From NCBI RefSeq assembly GCF_029714205.1, contig NZ_CP121648.1, forward strand, positions 6,921,501 through 6,985,500: DNA of 64,000 nt. Reading direction: 5' to 3'. Shown here one piece after another: positions 35,351 through 46,968 of the stretch. The notes beneath the pieces are model-generated. The model saw nothing but the letters and a program-made list of their open reading frames with translations. It searched no databases and was not told where the DNA came from. The stretch's first letter is position 1. Each line of letters begins with the position of its first letter. The position numbers and the translations under genes were made by a program. The stretch comes from Methylobacterium sp. CB376. GTDB lineage: Bacteria; Pseudomonadota; Alphaproteobacteria; Rhizobiales; Beijerinckiaceae.

Positions 35351-37363
35351 TCAGACCCGGCGCAGGCGCGCGCGCTCCCGGCGCACGTCCGGGAGCGCGT
35401 GCTCGACGGCTCGGACGATGGCGGGAGCGTCGAGGCCGGCCTGGGCGTACATGCGCTCGGGCGTGTCGTGGTCCTGGTAGCTGTCCGGCAGGGTCAGCGT
35501 GCGCACCCGCACCGTCCCGGCATCCAGCGCCCCGCGCCCCGCGAGCAGGTGCAGCACCATCGCGCCGAAGCCCCCGGTCGAGCCCTCCTCCACCGTCACC
35601 AGCACCTCGTGGCTGCCCGCAAGATCCAGCAGCAGCCCCTCGTCCAGCGGCTTGGCAAAGCGCGCATCCGCCACCGTCACCCCGATCCCGCGCTCCTCCA
35701 GCTGCTCGGCCGCCTTCAGCGCCTCCGCCAGGCGCGTCCCCAGGCTCACCAGCGCCACCCGCGCCCCCTCCGGGCGCCGGATCACCCGGCCGCGGCCCAG
35801 CGCCAGAACCTCGCCCTTCTCGGGCAGGTCCACCCCCACCCCCTCGCCCCGCGGGTAGCGGAAGGCGATCGGGCCGGCATCGTGCGCGTGGGCGGTCGCC
35901 ACCATGTGCACCAGCTCCGCCTCGTCGGCGGCCGCCATCACCACCATGTTGGGCAGGCAGCACAGGTAGGCCAGGTCGAAGGCCCCCGCATGCGTCGCCC
36001 CGTCCGCCCCGACCAGGCCGGCCCGGTCGAGCGCGAAGCGCACCGGCAGGTTCTGCAGCGCCACGTCGTGCACGACCTGGTCGTAGGCCCGCTGCAGGAA
36101 GGTCGAGTAGATCGCGCAGAACGGCCGGTAGCCCTCCGCCGCCAGCCCGGCCGCGAAGGTCACGGCGTGCTGCTCGGCGATGCCGACGTCGAAGGTGCGC
36201 CCCGGATGGGCCTTGGCGAACAGGTCGACCCCGGTGCCGGAGGGCATCGCGGCGGTGATCGCCACCACCTTGTCGTCGGCGTCCGCCGCCTTGACCAGGC
36301 TCTCGCCGAACACCCGGGTGTAGGTCGGGGCGTTGGCCTTGGCCTTGACCTGCTGGCCGGAGACGACGTCGAACTTGACCACGGCGTGGCCGCGGTCGGC
36401 GGCGGCCTCGGCGGGGGCGTAGCCCTTGCCCTTCTGGGTGACGACGTGGACCAGGACCGGCCCCTCGGGCGCGTCGCGGACGTTCTTGAGGATGGGCAGC
36501 AGGTGGTCGAGGTTGTGGCCGTCGATCGGGCCGACGTAGTGGAAGCCGAGCTCCTCGAACATGGTGCCGCCGCCCGCCAGGATGCCGCGGGCGTATTCCT
36601 CGGCGCGCACGGCGGTGTCGTAGAGGGCCTTGGGCAGCAGGCGGCCGAACTGGCGGGCGGTGTCGCGCAGGGAGCGGTAGGTGTCGCCGGAGACCAGGCG
36701 GGCGAGGTAGGCCGACATGGCGCCGACCGGGGGCGCGATGGACATGTCGTTGTCGTTGAGGATGACGACGAGGCGGGAGCGCAGGGCGCCGGCGTTGTTC
36801 ATGGCCTCGTAGGCCATGCCGGCGGAGATGGATCCGTCGCCGATGACCGCCACGACGTTGCGGCGCTCGGGGGTCTCGCCGCGGGCGCGGGCGGCGGCCT
36901 CGGCGAGGTCGCGGGCGACGGCCATGCCGAGGCCGGCGGAGATGGAGGTGGAGGAGTGGGCGGCGCCGAAGGGATCGTAGGGGCTCTCGGCGCGCTTGGT
37001 GAAGCCGGAGAGGCCGCCGCCCTGGCGCAGGGTGCGGATGCGGTCGCGCCGGCCGGTGAGGATCTTGTGCGGGTAGGCCTGGTGGCCGACGTCCCAGATC
37101 AGGCGGTCGTCGGGAGTGTGGAAGACGTAGTGCAGGGCGACCGTGAGTTCGACCACGCCCAGCCCCGCGCCGAGATGGCCGCCGGTGACCGAGACCGCGT
37201 CGATGGTCTCGGCGCGCAGTTCCGCGGCGAGCTGCGCCAGGTCGCTCTCCGGCAGGGCGCGAAGCTCCGACGGATCACGGACGCGATCGAGGAGGGGAAG
37301 AACCAGTGCTGACAAGATCGTACACCCGTGGTTGAAGCGGCCAGGCTCGGCCCGGCGAGGCAT
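35351..37363 (-). CDS. dxs: 1-deoxy-D-xylulose-5-phosphate synthase
   Basis: Dxs makes DXP from pyruvate and glyceraldehyde-3-phosphate, the first step of the MEP isoprenoid pathway, and uses thiamine diphosphate. The protein has [20 protein letters not shown], the TPP motif [29 protein letters not shown] and the central [17 protein letters not shown]. The start is uncertain: ATG 37363 gives 670 residues and TTG 37315 gives 654; neither has a strong ribosome site. It lies 167 bases upstream of hpnA on the same strand, so isoprenoid supply and hopanoid synthesis may be co-transcribed. Confidence 0.96.
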   Translation of the reverse strand: MPRRAEPGRFNHGCTILSALVLPLLDRVRDPSELRALPESDLAQLAAELRAETIDAVSVTGGHLGAGLGVVELTVALHYVFHTPDDRLIWDVGHQAYPHKILTGRRDRIRTLRQGGGLSGFTKRAESPYDPFGAAHSSTSISAGLGMAVARDLAEAAARARGETPERRNVVAVIGDGSISAGMAYEAMNNAGALRSRLVVILNDNDMSIAPPVGAMSAYLARLVSGDTYRSLRDTARQFGRLLPKALYDTAVRAEEYARGILAGGGTMFEELGFHYVGPIDGHNLDHLLPILKNVRDAPEGPVLVHVVTQKGKGYAPAEAAADRGHAVVKFDVVSGQQVKAKANAPTYTRVFGESLVKAADADDKVVAITAAMPSGTGVDLFAKAHPGRTFDVGIAEQHAVTFAAGLAAEGYRPFCAIYSTFLQRAYDQVVHDVALQNLPVRFALDRAGLVGADGATHAGAFDLAYLCCLPNMVVMAAADEAELVHMVATAHAHDAGPIAFRYPRGEGVGVDLPEKGEVLALGRGRVIRRPEGARVALVSLGTRLAEALKAAEQLEERGIGVTVADARFAKPLDEGLLLDLAGSHEVLVTVEEGSTGGFGAMVLHLLAGRGALDAGTVRVRTLTLPDSYQDHDTPERMYAQAGLDAPAIVRAVEHALPDVRRERARLRRV

Positions 37364-37680
37364 ATGCGGTGAAGTTCAGCGTCGTCCGCTGCGGGGTGCT
37401 GGCCCTGCATCGGGACACTTTGCGATCGGGACAGAACCGGGGTGCCATTGCGGTGCCATGATCATCCCGGCCGTGGCGGTGTGGTTTGTAACAAGTCCGA
37501 ACAACATTCTGAACCCCCACCGCGTCAGGAAGGGATCCGCCCCTCCGGAGGGCCGTCCCGCCCGGTGTCCGCCCGGCCGGACAGCCGCCCGGCGGGGCGG
37601 CCGTCCGGCGGGACAGCCGTCCCGCCCTGGGGTAGAACGGGCCGGGCCGCGTGGCGCGGCCAGCCGGACGGGGCGGAGCG
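37364..37680. other. Intergenic region upstream of dxs, 317 bp
   Basis: The dxs-proximal half is A/T-richer, with a TTGTAACAA palindrome near 37486-37494, and probably holds the dxs promoter. The distal half is a GC-rich stretch with imperfect repeats (GGCGGGAC / GTCCCGCC hairpin near 37608-37627). No gene is supported. Confidence 0.6.
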
Positions 37681-37911
37681 ATGCGAGCGGTGGCGAGCGC
37701 CTGGTTTCTGGCGGGCGGGGTGCTGGGGGCGCAGGCCGCGGACGCGTCCCGGCCGGCGCTGCCGCCGCCGAACGCCCCGGCCTACGCCCCCGGCGGCACC
37801 CAATGCGACCTCTTCCTGCACTGCGCCTGGAATCCCCTCTACCGCCCCCCCTGCGGGTGGCGTTGGCGCCCGACGCCCGAGGGGCCGCGGCGGGTGCGGG
37901 TCTGTTTCTGA
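37681..37911 (+). CDS. Small secreted protein of unknown function
   Basis: The 76-residue product has a signal peptide (MRAVASAWFLAGGVLGAQA, cleavage after AQA) and a short mature part with two cysteines in CDLFLHCAWNP and a third and fourth further on. GGAG precedes the ATG. No family recognised. The stop lies inside a 21-bp-period tandem duplication that also carries the start of the next gene. Confidence 0.6.
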   Translation: MRAVASAWFLAGGVLGAQAADASRPALPPPNAPAYAPGGTQCDLFLHCAWNPLYRPPCGWRWRPTPEGPRRVRVCF

Positions 37912-37938
37912 GATGGGCGGGTCTGTTTCTGAGATGGG
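37898..37938 (+). repeat. 21-bp-period tandem duplication across a gene junction
   Basis: A 20-base sequence at 37898-37917 recurs exactly at 37919-37938. The first copy contains the stop of the small secreted protein; each copy contains an ATG in the nuclease frame. Confidence 0.95.
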
Positions 37939-38821
37939 GATGCGGTCCGGCCCGCGGCGCCTCCTGCCGGCGCTTCTCCTTGTCGCGGGGCCCGCCCTCG
38001 CGGAGGAGTGTCCCCAGCACTTCGCGGACGGGCAGCCGCCCGCCCTGACCAACCCGCGGCTCGCTGCGGGCGCGACGCTCCTGTGCTTCCGCGCCTTCGC
38101 GGTGCTGCATTCGAGCCTCTCGCGCACGCCGCTCTACGCGGCCGAGCATCTCGACCGGGCGCGCGTGGAGGCGGCGCGCCGGCTCGACCGGGTCGATTCC
38201 TTCCACGAGGAGGCGCGCCTCCCGGCGGCCGAGCGGGCCGACCTGTCGGACTACGTCGGCAGCGGCTTCGACCGCGGCCACATGGCGCCCTCGGGCGACA
38301 TGCCGGACCCGGCCGCGATGGCGGAATCCTTCAGCCTGGCCAACATGGTGCCGCAGAACTCCGACCTGAATCGCGGGCTCTGGGCCGGGATCGAGAGCGC
38401 GGTGCGCAATCTCGCGGCGGAGCGGGGCGACCTCTACGTGGTGACCGGCCCGACCTTCGAGGGCGGCAACGTCCAGGCGCTGAAGGGCCGGGTGCTGGTG
38501 CCGACCCGGCTGTTCAAGGCGGTCTACGACCCGCGCCGGGGCGAGGCGGGGATCTACCTCGCGCGCAACGCCGAGAATGCCGGCTACGAGACGGTCTCGC
38601 CCGCGCAGCTCGCCGCGATCGCCGGCATCGTGGTCTTCCCGGGCCTGCCGGAGGCGGCCCGGGCCCGCGCGATGCGGCTGCCCGAGCCCCGGCGCGACGA
38701 GGTCTCCGGCGGCCACCGCCCGCGCGGGAGGCCGGAACCCTCCTTCGTCGACTGGCTCGCCCACGAGCTGACCCGGATGGCCAAGCGGGCGCTCCGCGAG
38801 GCGATCCGCTCGCTGTTCTGA
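37934..38821 (+). CDS. Secreted DNA/RNA non-specific endonuclease
   Basis: The 295-residue protein has a signal peptide ([16 protein letters not shown]) and the beta-beta-alpha-metal nuclease signature [11 protein letters not shown], followed by [17 protein letters not shown] with the metal-binding asparagine. Members (NucA/Serratia nuclease type) degrade extracellular nucleic acids or act as nutritional nucleases. ATG 37934 or 37940 are both possible; the duplicated ATG at 37913 would add seven residues. It ends with a basic C-terminal helix. Confidence 0.92.
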   Translation: MGMRSGPRRLLPALLLVAGPALAEECPQHFADGQPPALTNPRLAAGATLLCFRAFAVLHSSLSRTPLYAAEHLDRARVEAARRLDRVDSFHEEARLPAAERADLSDYVGSGFDRGHMAPSGDMPDPAAMAESFSLANMVPQNSDLNRGLWAGIESAVRNLAAERGDLYVVTGPTFEGGNVQALKGRVLVPTRLFKAVYDPRRGEAGIYLARNAENAGYETVSPAQLAAIAGIVVFPGLPEAARARAMRLPEPRRDEVSGGHRPRGRPEPSFVDWLAHELTRMAKRALREAIRSLF

Positions 38822-38833
38822 GGAGCCCCGCCC

Positions 38834-39097
38834 ATGGCGTCCTGCCCGCTCATCCCCTTCTCCGACGACGCCACCGTCCAGACGCTCGGCGCGTTCACGG
38901 TCGAGAACGGCACCGAGCGGATCGTCCTGCACGGCTCCCTGGAACTCGCCCGCGACCGGCTGAGCCTGGAGCGGGCGCGGACGCTCCGGGCGATCCTGGA
39001 GGGGGTGGTGACGGCGCTGGAGGCGCAGGCCCACCTACCCGAGGAGGCGCCGCGGCCGCAGCCGCGCACCGAGAGCGTGCGCAACCCGTTCGGGTAG
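38834..39097 (+). CDS. Small hypothetical protein
   Basis: The 87-residue product begins after GAGGAG and a short spacer, 12 bases past the nuclease stop. It reads as an antiparallel strand region ([20 protein letters not shown]) followed by a helix ([20 protein letters not shown]). No family is recognised. Position and ribosome site support a real gene coupled to the nuclease. Confidence 0.65.
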   Translation: MASCPLIPFSDDATVQTLGAFTVENGTERIVLHGSLELARDRLSLERARTLRAILEGVVTALEAQAHLPEEAPRPQPRTESVRNPFG

Positions 39098-39303
39098 CCC
39101 CTTCCGGGGGGCCGCGATCCGATCCCGCGCGGGGGGATCCCGGCGCGGTCGGGCCTCCCGACCCCCGCCTTGCACACCCCCGGCCGCCCTGCTATCGCGG
39201 AGGCGACCCCTTATCCTCGCGCGGACCTTCGCGCCGGCGCCCGCGACGGTCGGCCCGGCGCGCCGGCTTTGCGGGACCGCGCCGCTCGACCGAAGGAACT
39301 CCG

Positions 39304-40956
<1,653 letters not shown>

Positions 40957-40995
40957 GGCGGCGGGGAGCCGGCACCGGCTCCCCCCTCCGCCGCC
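40957..40995 (+). terminator. Strong bipartite hairpin after ettA
   Basis: A 10-bp stem (GGGGAGCCGG / CCGGCTCCCC, 2-base loop) is extended by GGCGGC / GCCGCC at the base and starts right after the ettA stop. No T-tract follows. Confidence 0.65.
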
Positions 40996-41032
40996 GGGAC
41001 CACGAGGAAGGGCCCCCCGCGGGCCCCTCGCC

Positions 41033-42202
41033 TCATCGCGTCGTCTGGTAGAGCGAGGCGCCGGCCGAGACCGGCGCGGTGACGGTGGAGAAGACGCTCA
41101 GCACCTTCTGCACCTCGGTGAAGGGCGCGTTCGAGACGTAGAGCATGTCGCGGTTGCGCATCCGGAAGGCCTGGGTGACGAACAGGCTGTTGGGATCGCG
41201 CATGTTGACCCGGTAGACCACCGGCACCTGCGGGCTGGCGAGGAGCGGGCTGCGCGGGCGCAGGCGGCGCACCACCGAGGCCGGCTCGAAGCGGAACACG
41301 AACACGCCCTGCGCGTCGGCCTGGAAGTCGCGCAGGCCCCCGGCCTTGGCGATGGCCTGGGCCAGGGTGATGCCCTCGGCCTGGAACGGGATCTCGTAGT
41401 TCACGCCCGTGGCCCCGGTGGCCAGGAAGGTCTGGGGGTCGCGCACGAGGGTGAGGGTGTCGCCCGGGCGCAGGTAGATGTTCTCGCGCGGGTTCGAGAC
41501 CACCGCGGTCAGCGGCACGGTGGCGGTGGTCTGGCCCCGCGAGAGGCGCACGAAGGTCTCGCTCACCGCCGCGCGCACGCCGCCCGCCGAGGCGATCACG
41601 TCGAGGAGCCGGTCGCCCTTGGTCGAGAGGGGGATGCGGGCGCCCGCCGTGACCTCGCCGGTCACCGTCACCACGGTGCTGGCGGGCTGCGTCACCGTGA
41701 CGATCACCTGCGGCTCGATCGCCTTGCCGGCGAGTTCCTGCTCGATCTGCCCCTGCACGTCCTGGACGCGCTTGCCCGCGACCTGGATCCGGCCCGCGTA
41801 GGGCACCGTGATGGTGCCGTCGCGGGTGACGACCTGCGGCGGGATGGTGGCGGATTTCGAGCCCGCCGAGAACCGGTCCGCCACCAGGGCGCCGGAGAAC
41901 AGGCCGCCGGTGCTCGCCTCCCAGATCGTCACCGTGACGGCGTCGCCGATCCCGATCACCGGCTCGACCGAGGGGCGGCGGTCGCCGAACGAGGCGAGCA
42001 GGCTGTCGAGGGGCCGCCCGCGCAGGGCCTCCACCGTCGACGCGTCGACGTCGATGATCTCGTAGCGGGCGAACAGGCCCTGGTCGGTGGCGATGTCCGC
42101 GCCCTCGGCGACGGCGCTGCCGGTCGGTCCGGAGGCGGGCAGGAAGCTGCTGCAGCCGGAGACGGCGAGCGCGGCGCAGAGAGCGATCGGGAGGGGGCGC
42201 AT
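41033..42202 (-). CDS. Polysaccharide export lipoprotein (Wza/BexD family)
   Basis: The 389-residue protein has a lipoprotein signal with the lipobox AVSGC (Cys17), then the Poly_export domain (VIGIGDAVTVTIWEASTGGL; DGTITVPYAGRIQVAGK) and SLBB repeats (TVTGEVTAGARIPLSTKGD; GVNYEIPFQAEGITLAQAIA). Family members form the outer-membrane channel for capsule or exopolysaccharide. No polymerase, flippase or Wzc-like gene is adjacent, so its partner locus must be elsewhere. Confidence 0.93.
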   Translation of the reverse strand: MRPLPIALCAALAVSGCSSFLPASGPTGSAVAEGADIATDQGLFARYEIIDVDASTVEALRGRPLDSLLASFGDRRPSVEPVIGIGDAVTVTIWEASTGGLFSGALVADRFSAGSKSATIPPQVVTRDGTITVPYAGRIQVAGKRVQDVQGQIEQELAGKAIEPQVIVTVTQPASTVVTVTGEVTAGARIPLSTKGDRLLDVIASAGGVRAAVSETFVRLSRGQTTATVPLTAVVSNPRENIYLRPGDTLTLVRDPQTFLATGATGVNYEIPFQAEGITLAQAIAKAGGLRDFQADAQGVFVFRFEPASVVRRLRPRSPLLASPQVPVVYRVNMRDPNSLFVTQAFRMRNRDMLYVSNAPFTEVQKVLSVFSTVTAPVSAGASLYQTTR

Positions 42203-42459
42203 CCGTTCGTGGCTCGTCCTTGTCCGCGTGAGCTTGGCTCCTACTCCAAGCGGCGGGGGCTGTCCGTGGCCGCCGTGTCACACTGGGTCGGGCAGGGGGG
42301 AGGCTCCCCGCACTCCCCGTATCGCACAGGGCCGCCCGCGTGCCGGAACACGATCTTGACGGCCCGCCGGGTCGCGCCGCCGGTTGGACCCGCCCGCCCG
42401 GAGGGGCTAAGACCCCGGCCTCGCGGCGCGGTCGAGGAGCGCATGCGGTCGAGGGGCGC

Positions 42460-43725
42460 ATGACTGGAACGATCGGCTACACGCCGCCCGATTTCCCCCA
42501 GGGGCCGGGCGGCCCGGTGCGGCGGCGGCAGGTCTTCTACCTGCCGGGCTACGACCCGGAATCTCATAAGCGCTACCGGGCGCTCTTCGTGCGCGAACTC
42601 TCCCGCTACGGCCGGCGCTTCGACCTGCCGCGCCGCCGGGTCTCGCCGGCGCGCGCGAGCCCGGACGGGCTCGTCCAGGCCTGGACCGTCGAGGCCGGCC
42701 GGGCGACCTGGGAGACCCGCATCGACTACGAGGTGCTGCTCTGGGACGACCTCGTCCGGCAGGATTTCCGCCGGCCGCTGCCGCTCTCGATGCTGCTGCT
42801 CACCGTCGGCATCCTGCACGCCCTCGCGACCGGGAAGTTGTTCCGCCTCTACGCGCTGAACTGGAAATACGGGAACGTCATCCTGTACCCCTTCGTGATG
42901 ACGGTGCTGCTCGTGGTCCTGGGCGTGTTCCTCGGGCTGGGGCTCGGGGCGGGGCTGGAGCGCGGCGGGACGGGGCTGCCGGCCCTGGCGAGCGTCGGGT
43001 TCGGGCTCCTCGGCGGAGTGGGGGCGGTGATCCTGGCGACGCCTCTCCTCGACCGGATCTTCCTGCGCCAGCTCATCAACGACTGGGTCTTCAACTGGCA
43101 GCACAGCAACGGCTGGCGGCCCGACTACGAGGCGCGGCTGTCCGCCCTCGCCGACCACGTGGCGGCGCGGATCGCCGAGACGCCGGCCGACGAGGTGATG
43201 CTGGTCGGGCATTCCTCGGGCGCGCTGACCGCGGTCGAACTCGCCGCGCGGCTGCTGGCGCGGACGGGCCGGCGGGACCTCTCCCTCGTCACCCTGGGGG
43301 CGGGGCTGCCGCTGGTGGCGGTCAACCCGCGGGCGCGCCGGGTGCGGGCCGAGATCGCCGCGCTCGTCGAGAGCGAGCGGGTGGTCTGGGCGGATTTCCA
43401 GGCGCCGCAGGACTGGATGAACTTTCCGGGCTTCAATCCCGGCCGCGACCTCGCCCTGCCGCCGCGGCGGCGCACCGCGAACCCGGCGATCCGCTCGGCG
43501 CGGTTCAAGGACATCCTCAGCCCCGAGGTCTACGCCAAGATCAGCGCGCGGCCGTTCCGGATGCACTTCCAGTACCTGATGTCGAACGACCTGCCGGGGG
43601 AGTACGACTTCTTCGCCCTCGTGCTCGGGCCGCAGCGCCTGCGCGAGCGGGTGCTGGCGCCCGAGATCGTGCCGGCCCGCGCCGAGATCCCCGCCGAGCC
43701 GGATTCGGCCCATCGGGAGATCTGA
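42460..43725 (+). CDS. Membrane alpha/beta-hydrolase-fold protein
   Basis: The 421-residue protein starts with a soluble region (RRQVFYLPGYDPESHKRYRA), then two hydrophobic segments (ILYPFVMTVLLVVLGVFLGL; LLGGVGAVILATPLL) and a lipase-like nucleophile elbow VMLVGHSSGALTAVELAARL. The function is unknown; the elbow suggests esterase or lipase activity at the membrane. A HAD gene starts one base after its stop. Confidence 0.8.
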   Translation: MTGTIGYTPPDFPQGPGGPVRRRQVFYLPGYDPESHKRYRALFVRELSRYGRRFDLPRRRVSPARASPDGLVQAWTVEAGRATWETRIDYEVLLWDDLVRQDFRRPLPLSMLLLTVGILHALATGKLFRLYALNWKYGNVILYPFVMTVLLVVLGVFLGLGLGAGLERGGTGLPALASVGFGLLGGVGAVILATPLLDRIFLRQLINDWVFNWQHSNGWRPDYEARLSALADHVAARIAETPADEVMLVGHSSGALTAVELAARLLARTGRRDLSLVTLGAGLPLVAVNPRARRVRAEIAALVESERVVWADFQAPQDWMNFPGFNPGRDLALPPRRRTANPAIRSARFKDILSPEVYAKISARPFRMHFQYLMSNDLPGEYDFFALVLGPQRLRERVLAPEIVPARAEIPAEPDSAHREI

Positions 43726-43726
43726 G

Positions 43727-44542
43727 ATGACGATCCGCCTCGTGGTGTCGGACGTGGACGGCACGCTGGTCGCCCCCGACAAGCGCCTGACGCCGGCCGC
43801 GGTGGCGGCGGTGGCGGCGCTGCGGGAACGGGGCATCGCCTTCACGGTGGCGTCGAGCCGCCCGCCGGTGGGGCTGCGGCCGCTCGCGGCGGCCCTCGGC
43901 CTCACCCTGCCGATGGGCGCCTTCAACGGCGCGACCGTGCTGGCGCCGGATTTCTCGGTCCTGTCGGAGGCGTTCGTGCCGGAGGCGGCGGCGCGGGCGG
44001 CCGCCTCCCGCTTCGCGGCCGCCCGCATCGACCTCTGGGTGTTCGCGGAGGGCGCGTGGCTGCTGCGCGACCCGCGCGCGCCCTACACGGACCTGGAGCG
44101 GCGCACCCTCGCGGCGCAGCCGCGGGTGGTGCCGGACCTCGCGCCCTTCCTGGCGCGGGCCGCCAAGCTCGTCGGGGTGAGCCGGGACGCGGCGGCGCTC
44201 GCCTCCTGCGAGGCGGCGCTCGCGGCGGAACTCGGCGGGTCGGCCTCGGTGCACCGCTCGCAGGCCTACTACCTCGACGTGACGCCCCCCGGCGCCGACA
44301 AGGGCCGCTTCGTGGCGCGGATCCGGGAGGAGCTGGGGCTCGCGCGCGAGGAGGTGGCGACCCTCGGCGACATGGCGAACGACGTGGCGATGTTCGCGCA
44401 GAGCGGCCTGCCGATCGCCATGGGGAACGCCGCCGAGGCCGTGAAGCGGGCGGCGCGGGAGGTCACGGCGGGCAACGACGCGGACGGGTTCGCGCGGGCG
44501 ATCGCGCGGTTCGTGCTGCGTTCCCCCGCCTCGGGGGCGTGA
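43727..44542 (+). CDS. HAD-superfamily hydrolase, Cof-type (subclass IIB)
   Basis: The 271-residue protein has HAD motif I VVSDVDGTLV, motif II TVASSRPP and the C-terminal motif IV GDMANDVAMFAQSG, with the IIB cap between. The DKGRF segment (Lys of motif III) follows the cap. Such enzymes dephosphorylate sugar phosphates or FMN. It is one base after the alpha/beta-hydrolase gene and so probably in the same operon. Confidence 0.93.
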   Translation: MTIRLVVSDVDGTLVAPDKRLTPAAVAAVAALRERGIAFTVASSRPPVGLRPLAAALGLTLPMGAFNGATVLAPDFSVLSEAFVPEAAARAAASRFAAARIDLWVFAEGAWLLRDPRAPYTDLERRTLAAQPRVVPDLAPFLARAAKLVGVSRDAAALASCEAALAAELGGSASVHRSQAYYLDVTPPGADKGRFVARIREELGLAREEVATLGDMANDVAMFAQSGLPIAMGNAAEAVKRAAREVTAGNDADGFARAIARFVLRSPASGA

Positions 44543-44583
44543 CGCCGGGGCCGGCGGCCGGTCCCCGCCGGCCGCGATCGCGG

Positions 44584-45162
44584 CTACCCCCTCAGCGCCG
44601 CGTCGACCTCCTGCCCGCGCCCCAATTCCCGCATCAGCCCGTCGAGATGCGGACGCACCTTGAGCTGCAGGGCGTGGAGCCGGCGCACCGCCTCCGAGAG
44701 CCGGCCGCGGCGGCCGAGGGCCTCGTCCGCGAAGGCGATCATGCGGGCGTTGGGCCACGCCTTCTCGCGCAACTCGTGCACGCGGGCCACCACCGCCGCC
44801 TCGTCGAGGTCCGGATGGGCCTGGGCCAGCAGCATCGTCATCGCGGCGGTCGAGCGCGAGATGCCGGCGTGGCAGTGGATCAGCAGGTGCCGGTCGCGCG
44901 GGCGCTCCCCGGCGAGGTCCTGCCCGAAGGCCAGGATCGCCGCCACGTGGTCGGGCTCCGGCAGCACCTGCCCTCGCGTCGGCGCGATGATGTCGTGGAA
45001 GCGCAGGGTGGTGCGGTGATGCGCGTCGTAGGTCCCGAACGCGTCCGGCTCCGGCCAGCCCGGATCCAGGATCGAGAGCACGTGCGTCACGCCCCGGGTC
45101 GCGTGGTGCCCCAGCTCTTCCAGGCCGCAGACGGTGTGGAGGGAGATCGGTTCGGGTGTCAC
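44584..45162 (-). CDS. Tyrosine/dual-specificity phosphatase-like protein
   Basis: The 192-residue protein has the phosphatase P-loop HCHAGISRSTAA (C-x5-R) and an upstream aspartate-containing segment (RFHDIIAP) that may supply the general acid. The substrate is unknown. It is convergent with the HAD gene, 41 bases apart. The C-terminal helix region (LHALQLKVRPHLDGLMREL) is not part of the catalytic core. Confidence 0.88.
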   Translation of the reverse strand: MTPEPISLHTVCGLEELGHHATRGVTHVLSILDPGWPEPDAFGTYDAHHRTTLRFHDIIAPTRGQVLPEPDHVAAILAFGQDLAGERPRDRHLLIHCHAGISRSTAAMTMLLAQAHPDLDEAAVVARVHELREKAWPNARMIAFADEALGRRGRLSEAVRRLHALQLKVRPHLDGLMRELGRGQEVDAALRG

Positions 45163-45375
45163 GCCATCCCGCTAGCACAGGCGCGGGCCCGGTTCGAGCG
45201 CGTTCTTCCGCGTCCCCGGTGCGCCAGGCGGGGAACCGGGCTAAGCATCGGGCGCGCGAACGGCCGCCGCGACCGCGGCGACGCCGGCGCGGCGCGGACG
45301 ATGCGCCCCGCGCCTCGGGACCGCAGCGGCGCTGGGGCGTTAGGGAGGCGGTGTGACACGGGCCGGGGAGTGGGC

Positions 45376-46455
<1,080 letters not shown>

Positions 46456-46458
46456 GGG

Positions 46459-46647
46459 CTACTCGGCCGGCTCCTCGACCGGGCGCCCCGCCTTCTCGTC
46501 GCGGGTGAGGGCCTTCACCAGGCTCGGCACCGCCTGGAGGGCGCCGTCGAGGGTCTCGTCGGCGACGAACAGGCTCTTGATCTCCGGGCTGGTGATGCAG
46601 ACGAGCCCGCTGCCGCTCTGCTCGATCCGAAGGGTGAAGTGCTGCAT
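46459..46647 (-). CDS. Small DUF1902/HicB-like protein
   Basis: The 62-residue protein reads as a short beta-strand pair and helix: LRIEQSGSGLVCITSPEIKS then ETLDGALQAVPSLVKAL. This matches the HicB/DUF1902 half-fold found in type II toxin-antitoxin antitoxins and in stand-alone proteins. No HicA-type toxin is adjacent. GGAGGCGAG precedes the ATG closely, supporting the start. Confidence 0.75.
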   Translation of the reverse strand: MQHFTLRIEQSGSGLVCITSPEIKSLFVADETLDGALQAVPSLVKALTRDEKAGRPVEEPAE

Positions 46648-46740
46648 CTCGCCTCCGTCCGTGTCCGGCGCCGGCGATGCATGCGGCGGGCCAGGGCAGG
46701 GCGGCAACGCGGCCGCGCCCCGGCGGGTCGCACGGCGCAG

Positions 46741-46830
46741 AAAAAAGGCCGCACACGAGGTGCGGCCCAAGTCTAGGGAGGAAACGCCCAAGGAGGGCAG
46801 CGGGACCGCGACGCCATCGCGATCCCGCAC
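46741..46830 (-). ncRNA. Small RNA of the alpha-r8/MmgR (suhB) type
   Basis: On the minus strand a promoter is followed by three hairpins and an ideal intrinsic terminator. Stem 1 is GCGGGA-CGCGA / TCGCG-TCCCGC. Stem 2 is GCCC / GGGC. A single-stranded stretch then contains TTTCCTCCCT. The terminator is GGCCGCAC / GTGCGGCC followed by six T's. The TTTCCTCCCT decamer and the three-stem layout are, to my knowledge, the hallmarks of the alphaproteobacterial alpha-r8 sRNA family (MmgR in Sinorhizobium meliloti, linked to polyhydroxybutyrate granule proteins). It stands alone, antisense to no gene. Confidence 0.75.
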
Positions 46831-46836
46831 TGCAAC

Positions 46837-46864
46837 AAGATAGGATGCGCCGCCGCGAAGGCAA
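46837..46864 (-). promoter_or_regulatory. Promoter of the small RNA
   Basis: TTGCCT and TATCTT are separated by 16 bases on the minus strand, placing the first transcribed base near 46830, directly before the first hairpin. Confidence 0.6.
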
Positions 46865-46968
46865 GCCGGCATTATTGGCAACGTTGCCGATTTTTGTCGC
46901 AGGGGCGGGCACTGGCCCGAACGGGCCGGCCGCTCCAGGTTGGCGCCGGGAATCGGGGAGGGGACGAC

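Noticed and set aside
42849..43514. Minus-strand open frames opposite the membrane alpha/beta-hydrolase gene
   Set aside because: They mirror a well-supported plus-strand gene and have shadow-type composition.
46459..46647. HicA/HicB toxin-antitoxin pair
   Set aside because: Only the HicB-like half is present; no HicA-type gene lies on either side.
46747..46767. Terminator of the photolyase or TRAP gene
   Set aside because: The T-tract lies on the minus strand, so it cannot end either plus-strand gene; it belongs to the small RNA.
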